Below, in pieces: positions 41,516 through 49,905 of a stretch of DNA of 64,000 bases. The position numbers were made by a program, and so were the translations under genes. The notes under the pieces were generated by a model. It did no database searches and was not told where the DNA came from. It was given only the letters and a program-made list of their open reading frames with translations. The stretch lies in the NCBI RefSeq assembly GCF_001708445.1, contig NZ_CP015637.1, forward strand, positions 5,581,001 through 5,645,000. The letters run 5' to 3'. How positions within the stretch are numbered: the first letter of the stretch is position 1; each line of letters starts with the position of its first letter. The stretch comes from Pseudomonas fluorescens. Lineage in GTDB: Bacteria; Pseudomonadota; Gammaproteobacteria; Pseudomonadales; Pseudomonadaceae.

Positions 41516-44347
41516 ATGTCCGAGGACAACAAATGGAGTGTGGTCAAAATCGTCCAGGAAATGCTTGCAGACGAACAGGACAAGTCAGCAATTACTCCGA
41601 CCCTGATTTCGCAAAAGATCGACATGGTGCTGAAGATCATGCCGAACAAGGCAGAAGGGCTCGACCGCACCGCTGTCACTGACGAACTCATTAGGCGATT
41701 CAGTATCTGGGTTGGTGATGATTCGTCGCTTGTCGATATGGCCGGGCACATACCCTGGCTTACCAGCGAGCGAAAGAAGGAGTGGCGCTACTGGCGGCGA
41801 TACAGAGAATGGCAGGAGAAGAAACTGCCATGGAGCGCTATAGAAGCACTCGACAAGACAACCGACAACATCCTCTCGATGCTCGAAGATCCGAAACGCG
41901 AAGGCTCATGGGATCGTCGCGGTATGGTGGTTGGTCATGTGCAGTCAGGAAAGACAGGGAACTATACGGGCCTGATCTGCAAGGCAGCCGATGCTGGCTA
42001 CAAGATAATCATCGTACTGGCAGGCCTTCACAACAACCTGCGTTCCCAAACGCAAATGCGACTGGATGAAGGATTTCTTGGCTACGAGACCAGCCCCATT
42101 GAGGGTGAAGGCAACGTTGCAATTGGAGTAGGAAAGATTGATCCTTCACCGGCTCTACGCCCGCAGTACGTAACCAATAGGACAGAGACAGGTGACTTCA
42201 ATACCAAGTTCGTAAAGAACCTTGGCGTATCGCCTGAACAGAAGCCGTGGCTTTTCGTAGTAAAGAAGAACAAGACAGTCCTACAGCGCCTTTTGAAGTG
42301 GATTCACAAACATGTGGCTGAAACGACAGACCCGGAGACTGGCCGCCCACTGGTAACGCATCTCCCCCTTCTGATCGTTGACGACGAGGCGGACCATGCA
42401 TCAGTGGATACAGGAGAGAAAGTTGTCGACGACAACGGCCAGCCGGACCTTGAACACGAGCCAACGGCAATCAACAGCCTCATTCGCCAAATATTGCACT
42501 CCTTTTCAAGGAAGGCCTATATCGGCTACACCGCCACGCCGTTTGCGAACATCTATATCCATGAACAAGGCGAAACCACCAAGGAAGGACCAGACCTGTT
42601 CCCGGCAGCATTTATCACCAATCTCTCAGCCCCATCCAGTTACGTAGGTCCATCAAGAGTCTTCGGGCTGGCTAGCGAAAATGGGCGACTCGGTGCGCTC
42701 GATCTGGTTCGCCCGGTCACGGACCAATGCTCGGAAGATGGCAAGAGTGGCTGGATGCCTGTTAGTCACAAAAGCAGTCATACGCCCCCAGATATCATGC
42801 CGCCCTCACTTATCGAGGCAATACAGGCATTCATCCTTGCATGCACAATTCGACAACTTCGTGGTCAGGGAGCAGAGCACAGCTCCATGCTGGTTCACGT
42901 TACCCGCTTCAACCTTGTTCAGCAGCATGTACACGGACAAGTCTACGATTACGTGATGCATTTGAAACAGCGTCTCAGACGACGCATTGATCATCAGGGC
43001 GCTCTATCCGAACTGCGTAGCCTGTGGAGCCGTGACTTCCTGTCAACTAGCGACAGCGTTGAAAAGCAAACGTCGGAGTCGCCTCACCGCACAATTACAG
43101 ACTGGATTGAGATAGAACAGGCTCTACCGGATCTGCTGGAGCAGATCGATGTGCGCATGATCAATGGTACGGCAAAGGATGCATTGGACTATGCCGACAG
43201 CGCCACGGGACTAAAAGTCATTGCCATCGGCGGTGACAAACTGGCACGTGGGCTTACGCTTGAGGGACTATGCGTCAGCTACTTTCTCCGCGCCTCCAAG
43301 ATGTACGACACACTGATGCAAATGGGCCGCTGGTTTGGCTATCGACCAGGCTACCTAGATTTGTGTCGCCTTTACACCACGGAAGATCTTGTCGAATGGT
43401 TCGAACACATTGCCGATGCTGCCGAAGAGCTTAGAGCCGAATTCGACTTCATGATGGATAGCGGCCTTACGCCACGCGACTATGGTCTCAAGGTAGTGTC
43501 CCATCCCGTGTTGATGGTCACATCACCGCTGAAAATGCGGACGGCAAAAACCCTGCATCTGTCTTTCAGCGGTGACATTGTCGAAACGGTCAGTTTCTTC
43601 AAAAACCCTGCAAAGCTCGAACAGAACCTGGGTGCTTTCAACTTCCTTGCCGATAGCTTGGGAATGCCGTCCTTAATCCCTTCTCAGAGCCGAAATGGCC
43701 GAAAAGACAACTGGAACGGTGTGAATTGGGTTGATGTTCCGGTGCAGCCGGTAGTCGACTTTCTAAGGTCGTATCAAACGCACCCGGATTCCCGGAAGGT
43801 TAGAAGCGATCTACTCGCGAACTTCATAGAGGAAATGAGTCGCATCGGCGAGCTTACCTCTTGGACTGTTGCCGTAATCGGTGGTGGTGTTGCGGAGACG
43901 GAGAACGTTGCGGGCTTTCAGATCAAACGCATGAAGCGAAAAAACAAATCTCTGGATACTGACGATAAGTATTCCATTGGCCGCCTGCTGTCACCTCAGG
44001 ACGAGGCGCTGGATATCGATGAGCCGGCATGGAATGCCGCACTTGAGTTGACGCAGAAAAGCTGGAAACCCGACCCGGGTCGCTCAAGAGGCAGAGAATT
44101 GCCTGAGGTTCCAAGCGGCCCCTACATCAGACGTATCCGTGGCCTTGGGGCCGACACCGTAGTCCCCGCCCCCGAAAGAGGGCTGCTGCTGATATCTATT
44201 CTCGACCCGGAGCAATCTGACGTTTCAGGCGTTAAAACTCCTATCATTGCATTTGCTATCAGCTTTCCTTCGAGCCATGCGGGGAAATCAGTCCCCTATG
44301 TCGTCACAAACCTTCTGTGGGAGCAGCAATATGGCGGCGCTGAGTAG
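41516..44347 (+). CDS. Z1-domain helicase-like ATPase
   Basis: A 943-aa protein with a P-loop helicase core: Walker A GHVQSGKT at 140-147, Walker B DDEAD at 289-293 and motif III-like TATPFAN at 339-345. The Z1 domain follows, with GGDKLARGLTLEGL and QMGRWFGYR (about 602-610), whose Arg probably completes the ATPase site. Z1 proteins are typical of restriction-type clusters with GHKL ATPases and DUF4420/AIPR proteins. AAGGAG lies nine bases before the ATG and the gap to the previous gene is 13 bp. It overlaps the DUF4420 gene by 17 bp. Confidence 0.9.
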   Translation: MSEDNKWSVVKIVQEMLADEQDKSAITPTLISQKIDMVLKIMPNKAEGLDRTAVTDELIRRFSIWVGDDSSLVDMAGHIPWLTSERKKEWRYWRRYREWQEKKLPWSAIEALDKTTDNILSMLEDPKREGSWDRRGMVVGHVQSGKTGNYTGLICKAADAGYKIIIVLAGLHNNLRSQTQMRLDEGFLGYETSPIEGEGNVAIGVGKIDPSPALRPQYVTNRTETGDFNTKFVKNLGVSPEQKPWLFVVKKNKTVLQRLLKWIHKHVAETTDPETGRPLVTHLPLLIVDDEADHASVDTGEKVVDDNGQPDLEHEPTAINSLIRQILHSFSRKAYIGYTATPFANIYIHEQGETTKEGPDLFPAAFITNLSAPSSYVGPSRVFGLASENGRLGALDLVRPVTDQCSEDGKSGWMPVSHKSSHTPPDIMPPSLIEAIQAFILACTIRQLRGQGAEHSSMLVHVTRFNLVQQHVHGQVYDYVMHLKQRLRRRIDHQGALSELRSLWSRDFLSTSDSVEKQTSESPHRTITDWIEIEQALPDLLEQIDVRMINGTAKDALDYADSATGLKVIAIGGDKLARGLTLEGLCVSYFLRASKMYDTLMQMGRWFGYRPGYLDLCRLYTTEDLVEWFEHIADAAEELRAEFDFMMDSGLTPRDYGLKVVSHPVLMVTSPLKMRTAKTLHLSFSGDIVETVSFFKNPAKLEQNLGAFNFLADSLGMPSLIPSQSRNGRKDNWNGVNWVDVPVQPVVDFLRSYQTHPDSRKVRSDLLANFIEEMSRIGELTSWTVAVIGGGVAETENVAGFQIKRMKRKNKSLDTDDKYSIGRLLSPQDEALDIDEPAWNAALELTQKSWKPDPGRSRGRELPEVPSGPYIRRIRGLGADTVVPAPERGLLLISILDPEQSDVSGVKTPIIAFAISFPSSHAGKSVPYVVTNLLWEQQYGGAE

Positions 44348-45344
44348 CACCGAAATTCTGGGTACCTGGAGGGCGCTTCCCGGTAACGCATCGATCCCCG
44401 GATGGAGATCCATAGATCTCTTTCAGTCAGGCACCTGTCGAGTAAAAGCCGCCAGGCATGCTCCCGGAAATGAAGAGGCCATTCTGATTGGGTTTTCGAG
44501 TGCCAAGTTAGCTCCGACCTCACAGCTACCCCAAGGACAGGGATTTCGCATGGAAAGAGCGACTCTTGGCGAGACTGCTGGCGAATATCAATGGCTTGCA
44601 GTCGTTCGCCAATCTGCGGGCAATCTTGAACTGTTTGCCACTGTTGTGACGGATGTCTGCGGGCTTATTGACTCATCCGATAGCTACCCTGAAGAGCTGC
44701 TGTATCAACGGCTGCTTGGAAGGGTACGCGGATGGCAGGAGTTCATGCGCAGGGGCCGTGAAGGACTTAGCGTCGAGGCCGAACTGGGGCTTGTAGGTGA
44801 GATCTGCCTGCTGCGCTACCTTTTTGATGAAGGCGTACCGCTTTTCTCTGCAGTTGATGGATGGAAAGGACCGCTCGACGGCCTGCATGACTTCCAACTG
44901 GGGACAGGTGCAATAGAGGTCAAATCAACAATGGCCACGGAAGGCTTTCCAGTAAGGATTGCCTCTTTGGACCAGTTGGACGACTCCCAGTGCCCGCCAC
45001 TCTTCCTTGCAGCGCTCCGCTTTGGATCGAACGAGTCGGGCATAACGCTTCCCGAGTACGTATCGAATACTCGCCATCTTCTGGAGCCCGATCCTGCAGC
45101 GACAAGACTTTTCGAGCAGGCACTCCTTCATGTCGGCTATCTGGACATGCAGGCAGAAACCTACACACGTCGTTTTTCGCTAGGCGAGATCAGGATCCAT
45201 CTCGTGGATTCGGAATTTCCTAAGCTGACACCTTTCAACATCCCTACACCTATTCGCCGAGCGCAGTATGAACTCGATCTGGCATTGCTTCCGGTCGATA
45301 ACTGCCCTCTTTCGGATGTGCTTGAGAAACTTGGAGTCATTTGA
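44331..45344 (+). CDS. DUF4420 PD-(D/E)XK motif protein
   Basis: A 337-aa protein of the DUF4420 type. The middle contains a restriction-endonuclease-like core: helix glutamates in LSVEAELGLVGEICLLRYLF (148-166), then D187 in GLHDFQ and E196-x-K198 in GAIEVKST. It is the best nuclease candidate of the cluster. The start lies inside the Z1 gene (GGGAG seven bases before), and the stop overlaps the AIPR start (TGATG), so expression is tightly coupled. Confidence 0.82.
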   Translation: MAALSSTEILGTWRALPGNASIPGWRSIDLFQSGTCRVKAARHAPGNEEAILIGFSSAKLAPTSQLPQGQGFRMERATLGETAGEYQWLAVVRQSAGNLELFATVVTDVCGLIDSSDSYPEELLYQRLLGRVRGWQEFMRRGREGLSVEAELGLVGEICLLRYLFDEGVPLFSAVDGWKGPLDGLHDFQLGTGAIEVKSTMATEGFPVRIASLDQLDDSQCPPLFLAALRFGSNESGITLPEYVSNTRHLLEPDPAATRLFEQALLHVGYLDMQAETYTRRFSLGEIRIHLVDSEFPKLTPFNIPTPIRRAQYELDLALLPVDNCPLSDVLEKLGVI

Positions 45345-47194
45345 TGGAACTTGTGGACTTTCTGCGAGAAACGCAGGCATCAATCAGAGAAGAAATAGAG
45401 AAAGATGTTGCTCCAGGTGCAGCGCCGGTTCCTGCCGAGGCCGTTTTCACCGAGCAGGTAATGACACATATGGCAGATGAAGGCATCACCTTTGAGCCAA
45501 CGGTCTGTCATTACGAGGCAAAAGTCGGAGGCAGCATCGGCGGGAAAAGCGCGGCCTATAAGGTCAGAATCAGTGGCTACTCGGTGTCCGAAACCACAGA
45601 CGAAAATGGAAGCCCCGACAGGCTCGATCTTTTTGTCAGTCTCTATAAGGCACTGGACGAAATCGAATCCCTTCCCGACCAAGAAGTAGGCAAGGCGGCA
45701 AAAGAAGGCCTGCAGTTCCTCAGGTTCTGCGCAACCGGGCAACTAGCCGGAAAGCTCGATGAAACCAATGATGCCTACGCGCTGGTAACGGAAGTCGAAC
45801 GTATCTTCAAGACACTCGACAGCATAAGGATCTTCATAATTACTGACGCGCTGGTCAAAACAAGGACCTACGCCCCCCATGATGTCGAAGGCAAGCAGGT
45901 CCGACTTGAAGTCATGGATATTCAGCGCTTGTTTAACCATTGGCAACAAGGCCGACCGCGCGATGAACTAATAGTCAATTTTCAGGACCTCTGCGGAACA
46001 GCGCTACCAAGCGTATGGGTTCCGGGCTCAGGTGACGACGAGTATGACTATGCTCTGACAGCAGTACCTGGTGAGGCACTACGCTTTCTCTACGAAAAAT
46101 ACGGCCCGCGTATTCTTGAAGCCAACGTACGCTCATTCCTTGGGGTAAACAGCAAAGGAGTGAACAAGGGGATTCGCGACAGTCTGCGGAATAATCCTGA
46201 CCGTTTCATGGCATACAACAATGGCATCGTTGTTGTGGCCGATGCCGCCAAACTGGACCGCGCTAAAGATGGATCAACGGGCATCCTGTGGCTGCAGGGT
46301 ATGCAAATAGTTAACGGCGGGCAGACGACTGCCTCCATCTACTTCGCCAAGAAGAAAAATCCTGAGATAGATCTGAGTAACGTACGAGTCCCAGCCAAGA
46401 TCATCGTGCTGCGAAATGGGCAAGGCGATGACGAAGAGCTGATCTCGAATATTTCTCGCTATGCCAACAGCCAGAATGTCGTCAAGCAGTCAGACCTTTC
46501 CGCCAACAAGCCATTCCACCGTGAGTTGGAGAAACTGTCCATGCGCACATATTGTCCGGATGGTGTGGGCCGCTGGTTCTACGAACGATCAGCAGGAAGC
46601 TACAAGGTGATGCTGGAAAAGGAGGCGACTACACCTGCTCAAAAGAAAAAACTGCAGGTTGCCATCCCGACATTCCGCAAGATCACCAAGCCTGATCTAG
46701 CGAAGTTTCTGCTCACTTGGGAGCAAAAACCTCATGTTGTTGGACTGGGTAGCCAGAAGAATTTTCAGGCATTCATGGATGAGCTAGCCGAACGAGAGGG
46801 CGCTGGGGGAAATGTGATCCCGGACCAAGAGCAGTTCAAAGAAATGATTGCAAAGGCAATCCTCTTCAAGTCTGCCCAGAAGATTATCAGACCCTTGTTC
46901 CCCGCATTCCAAGGCAACATCACGGTCTACACGGTCTCGGTGCTCGCGCTTAAAATGGGTAATAATTTCAACTTTCAACGTGTCTGGCAGGAGCAAGCCA
47001 TTTCACTACAGCTGCAAAGACAACTAGCAACTTGGGCGCATGAGGTAAATGAAGCACTTCATCGCGGCGCTGGTGGAAAAATGATCTCCGAATGGGCCAA
47101 GAAACAAGAGTGCTGGGGACAGGTAAGCGATACTCGCTATTCTGAATTAGAGAAAAACATCCCAGAGCACTTCATCCCTGAAACTTTAAAGTGA
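45344..47194 (+). CDS. AIPR (abortive infection phage resistance) family protein
   Basis: A 616-aa protein with the AIPR signature: FLGVNSKGVNKGIRDSLRNN from about residue 265, then RFMAYNNGIVVVAD, GMQIVNGGQTTASIYFA, NISRYANSQNVVKQSDLSAN and the long helical end. AIPR proteins were first linked to phage abortive infection and recur in this type of cluster. TTGGAG lies seven bases before the ATG at 45344. It is the last gene of the coupled run; no clear terminator follows in the AT-rich 223 bp behind it. Confidence 0.87.
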   Translation: MELVDFLRETQASIREEIEKDVAPGAAPVPAEAVFTEQVMTHMADEGITFEPTVCHYEAKVGGSIGGKSAAYKVRISGYSVSETTDENGSPDRLDLFVSLYKALDEIESLPDQEVGKAAKEGLQFLRFCATGQLAGKLDETNDAYALVTEVERIFKTLDSIRIFIITDALVKTRTYAPHDVEGKQVRLEVMDIQRLFNHWQQGRPRDELIVNFQDLCGTALPSVWVPGSGDDEYDYALTAVPGEALRFLYEKYGPRILEANVRSFLGVNSKGVNKGIRDSLRNNPDRFMAYNNGIVVVADAAKLDRAKDGSTGILWLQGMQIVNGGQTTASIYFAKKKNPEIDLSNVRVPAKIIVLRNGQGDDEELISNISRYANSQNVVKQSDLSANKPFHRELEKLSMRTYCPDGVGRWFYERSAGSYKVMLEKEATTPAQKKKLQVAIPTFRKITKPDLAKFLLTWEQKPHVVGLGSQKNFQAFMDELAEREGAGGNVIPDQEQFKEMIAKAILFKSAQKIIRPLFPAFQGNITVYTVSVLALKMGNNFNFQRVWQEQAISLQLQRQLATWAHEVNEALHRGAGGKMISEWAKKQECWGQVSDTRYSELEKNIPEHFIPETLK

Positions 47195-47417
47195 GGAAAA
47201 CAAACCTGCAATTTGGAAGCAGGTGCAACAGATGACTACGTAGTAGATATAACCCCCCAAAAAAATAGTCTAGAATCGCTGAAATTTTACCTTTTCAAAG
47301 ACAATTTTATGACAAAAAACCTTGAAATATCTGTAGAACAGCTTTATTAAGCACAGCCCAGACAGCCACCCCAAAGACTTCCGTCAACACGAGTTTAATT
47401 TTATAGGGATATTAAAT
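47195..47417. other. AT-rich gap before the 596-aa gene
   Basis: These 223 bp separate the AIPR gene from the next gene and hold no reading frame. The base composition drops sharply here. The AT-rich tract probably includes the promoter of the following gene; TAGGGA lies about nine bases before its ATG as a weak Shine-Dalgarno. Confidence 0.45.
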
Positions 47418-49208
47418 ATGGACCTTTCAGCGGAGCAAAATTTAAGAAACCTAGCCGACTCAGAGCTAATACGAATACTAGATTCACTCCCTAAAGATCC
47501 AATATCAAAAATGACCTTATTCATAGACATGATGAGGTTTCTAGATTATTTTACCGTATATAAAGACTCGCTACCTAAGGAGCAAATAACTTCAACCTCA
47601 GAGTCAGAGCTATATAGACTTGGCTGGGGAATGGCCATAAAGCATTTTTTTGTAGACATCGGAAAGCCGGGAATACCAGTTAGGGAAAGTACTACCGAAA
47701 CAAGAAAAATTGCAGCTCAAGTATTGTATCGACTAGGGGCGATCGCCTTCCTAAAAAACATTTCAGACTTAAACTGTACCGGACTGATAGATATCCACAC
47801 CTCCACTGACCAAATAACAGTGACCGCACGAGAAGAGATCACATATCAACTTATGGATGCACTACAGTCCACATACGCATCTCAAATCGATCTAGCGGTA
47901 AGAAAAAACACAACCGGCTTCTCGAATGGATGGAAAGTTTTTAGCTTTGATGAAGAACCCGATGAAATAAAGGCTGTTGGTGCATTCTATGGCTTCAATA
48001 ATTCCAGCCTACACAAAGACAAAAAAATTGAAAATGTAAGAATACTGATGGAACCATTGATATTCCCTCATGACTTGGGACATGGAGTCATGATGGGGTA
48101 CGGTGCTGACCCTCGAGTCGATAATCATTTCTTCTCTTTAGCCCTTGACTGGATAAGAGAGGCACGAGACCAAGCAGGGCTTCATCCTAGTGTAAAAATC
48201 AACGGAATAAGCGCCGTACACATCATAGTCGTCACTGCTGTGATCATAGCACTGCATACTAAACACATTACATTTGCAGATATAGCACTCCATAAAATAA
48301 AGGAAATATCAATACCGCAAAGCCTGACCATCTGGACCACGCAAAGTGACCTTATAGATGCAGTTATGGCTCATACAGGCTTCGAGAAAGACCTGACATC
48401 TGAAATTCTCGACATAATATCTTTTAAAATATCAGACCTTTCCACATTCAAAAGCGGCAGTTATATTTCACCACTACTACTTGACATGGGTAATGGAATG
48501 TTTCTTCGGCCCGTCGCCAGCATACTCAGAAACCCCTTTCATTCAATGATTGAACTACTCACGCAAAGAGACATAAATACAACCAACGCTATCGCGCTCC
48601 CTAGAGAAGATTGGCTTAGAAGCTACATTTATTACATGTTCATGGGAAATCGATACAAGCGGGTAACAGGAAACATTAAGTTACGAAATGCAGGACGAAC
48701 AATTACTGATCTAGACGGCGCTATTTATGATACTGTTTCAGGAAACCTTGCGCTCTTTCAATTGAAGTGGCAGGACTATTTTGTTTTTGATGTTAAAAAG
48801 CTTCGAAGCAAGGCAAAAAATCTTGCTTCCGAGATAGATTCGTGGGGGGAGGCTGTAGAATCATGGCTGAAAGATAAAAGTTCAGATGAACTCGTAAAAA
48901 CGCTGCGACTGAAGCTTCCAGAAGGAAGGTCAATTACCAGAATTTATCTTTTTGGAATTTCTTGGTCGGCCTTCCGTGTTCAAGGGTATGGCTACAGCCG
49001 CGAGGCCAGCCATGTAGCCTGTTGTAACCTTCCAATGTTTCGTCGAGTTCGCTACAGCATTGGGAAAAGTATTGATGTATTTGGTGACATCTTTGAACAG
49101 CTATTAAAAGAACAGACGCACATAGATGAAAATATAAAAAAAGAGTCCTTAGATCTATATCTACCCGGGATAAAAGTGAGACTCAAAGACCTGTTCTTTA
49201 GTTACTGA
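47418..49208 (+). CDS. AT-rich 596-aa protein, possible nuclease
   Basis: I do not recognise a family. The 596-aa protein has no signal peptide. Residues about 430-452 read ITDLDGAIYDTVSGNLALFQ and then LKWQ, which fits the D-(x)n-(E/Q)-x-K core of restriction-endonuclease-like folds (Asp433/435, Gln448, Lys450). The preceding helix GNRYKRVTGNIKLRNAG and the long N-terminal helical part resemble large predicted defence nucleases. Codon use is far more AT-rich than in its neighbours, pointing to a different donor. It is the last island gene before the att repeat and may be a stand-alone defence gene. Confidence 0.6.
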   Translation: MDLSAEQNLRNLADSELIRILDSLPKDPISKMTLFIDMMRFLDYFTVYKDSLPKEQITSTSESELYRLGWGMAIKHFFVDIGKPGIPVRESTTETRKIAAQVLYRLGAIAFLKNISDLNCTGLIDIHTSTDQITVTAREEITYQLMDALQSTYASQIDLAVRKNTTGFSNGWKVFSFDEEPDEIKAVGAFYGFNNSSLHKDKKIENVRILMEPLIFPHDLGHGVMMGYGADPRVDNHFFSLALDWIREARDQAGLHPSVKINGISAVHIIVVTAVIIALHTKHITFADIALHKIKEISIPQSLTIWTTQSDLIDAVMAHTGFEKDLTSEILDIISFKISDLSTFKSGSYISPLLLDMGNGMFLRPVASILRNPFHSMIELLTQRDINTTNAIALPREDWLRSYIYYMFMGNRYKRVTGNIKLRNAGRTITDLDGAIYDTVSGNLALFQLKWQDYFVFDVKKLRSKAKNLASEIDSWGEAVESWLKDKSSDELVKTLRLKLPEGRSITRIYLFGISWSAFRVQGYGYSREASHVACCNLPMFRRVRYSIGKSIDVFGDIFEQLLKEQTHIDENIKKESLDLYLPGIKVRLKDLFFSY

Positions 49209-49351
49209 ATCCCCCCCGAATCTTGTCTGCGTGATCTGCTCTTGGTCGATTTCTGCTTGTCGTCATCGGCAGCTGTAGGCAGTTTACTGCCAATCATGGT
49301 TATGAAGCGTGCTGTCAGATCGACTGCAAAACGGGTGGTCACGTGGAGTGC

Positions 49352-49373
49352 TGTATTCCAATTGGTATTCCAA
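49352..49373 (+). repeat. Integrase arm-type sites at the right end
   Basis: TGTATTCCAA at 49352-49361 and GGTATTCCAA at 49364-49373 repeat the left-end pair with the same 12-bp period, about 50 bp before the att copy. Confidence 0.6.
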
Positions 49374-49422
49374 TAAAAAAATTAAATCTATATAAATATT
49401 ATAAATCAATATCTTGCCAGCC

Positions 49423-49447
49423 GGATTCAAATTACCCCGGCCCACCA
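49423..49447 (+). other. Right attachment site, degenerate tmRNA 3' end
   Basis: GGATTCAAATTACCCCGG followed by CCCACCA corresponds to the tmRNA end GGGTTCAAATCCCCCCGG plus CTCCACCA, with several changes and one base lost. The terminator and flanking block after it (49457-49498) match 31342-31384 except for one T. Confidence 0.78.
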
Positions 49448-49456
49448 TTTGATCAA

Positions 49457-49498
49457 CTAAAGACGTCCACGGACGTCTTTTTTGTGCCTGAAATCCAG
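49457..49498 (+). repeat. Direct repeat of the ssrA terminator block
   Basis: 42 bases from CTAAAGACGTCC through GTGCCTGAAATCCAG are identical to 31342-31384 apart from one fewer T in the run. The block includes a full intrinsic terminator, here without any tmRNA gene in front of it. Confidence 0.85.
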
Positions 49499-49560
49499 TA
49501 AATACGGGGGTTTCAGGGCTACGGGGGGCTTTCGAAGTTTTTTCGAGTTCCAGGCGGTTT

Positions 49561-49610
49561 GATATTCCCAACGGTATTCCCAACTCCCCAGCGCAAATGC
49601 TGGGAATACC
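49561..49610 (+). repeat. Variant arm-type sites before the integrase remnant
   Basis: GATATTCCCAA at 49561-49571 and GGTATTCCCAA at 49573-49583, plus the inverted TGGGAATACC at 49601-49610, reproduce the layout at 31446-31495, with an extra C in each unit. Confidence 0.6.
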
Positions 49611-49634
49611 AAAAGGTGTCAAGGACTACCTCTC

Positions 49635-49868
49635 ATGTACGCCCCCTCCGACCGCCGCTCAAGGCAGTCAAACCAAAAGACCAGGACTACGCCCTCACCG
49701 ATGGCAACGGGCTCCAGCTGCGAGCCAGGGTCAATCGCTCGATGGGCAGACATCGACGTCAACAAACGCATCTGGACCATCCCTGCGGAGAGAATGAAAA
49801 AGCATCGTCTGCATACCATCCCGTTGACCGAACATGCACTCTCGCTAGTGGAAACGCCTAAGCCCCTG
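49635..49868 (+). pseudogene. Integrase remnant with internal deletion
   Basis: The first part encodes LKAVKPKDQDYALTDGNGLQ and LRARVNRSM, matching the N-terminus of the intact island integrase. It then jumps, out of frame, to WADIDVNKRIWTIPAERMKK and HTIPLTEHALSLVE of the catalytic domain. Relative to the intact gene, 647 bp are missing between two ATG triplets (31640 and 32287 in the intact copy), so the join is a short-homology deletion. Similarity stops at about 49868, before the C-terminal catalytic residues. Confidence 0.88.
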
Positions 49869-49905
49869 CCCGCCTATGCCCTTCAAACAAAGCCCCTGGC
49901 GCAAT

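Larger units (their letters stand above)
31333..49447 (+). mobile_element. Genomic island inserted at ssrA, with integrase and defence cassette
   Basis: An 18.1 kb element bounded by the intact tmRNA end and its degenerate copy. It carries a tyrosine integrase next to the att site, arm-type repeats near both ends, a DUF3987-like gene, a second recombinase, and a Vsr/methyltransferase/GHKL/Z1/DUF4420/AIPR cluster. The 3' part (47.2-49.4 kb) is much more AT-rich than the flanking chromosome. No conjugation, phage structural or clear replication genes were seen, so it probably moves by excision and natural or helper-mediated transfer. Confidence 0.85.

Noticed and set aside
31333..49447. The island as a prophage or conjugative element
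   Set aside because: No capsid, tail, lysis, relaxase or secretion genes are visible.
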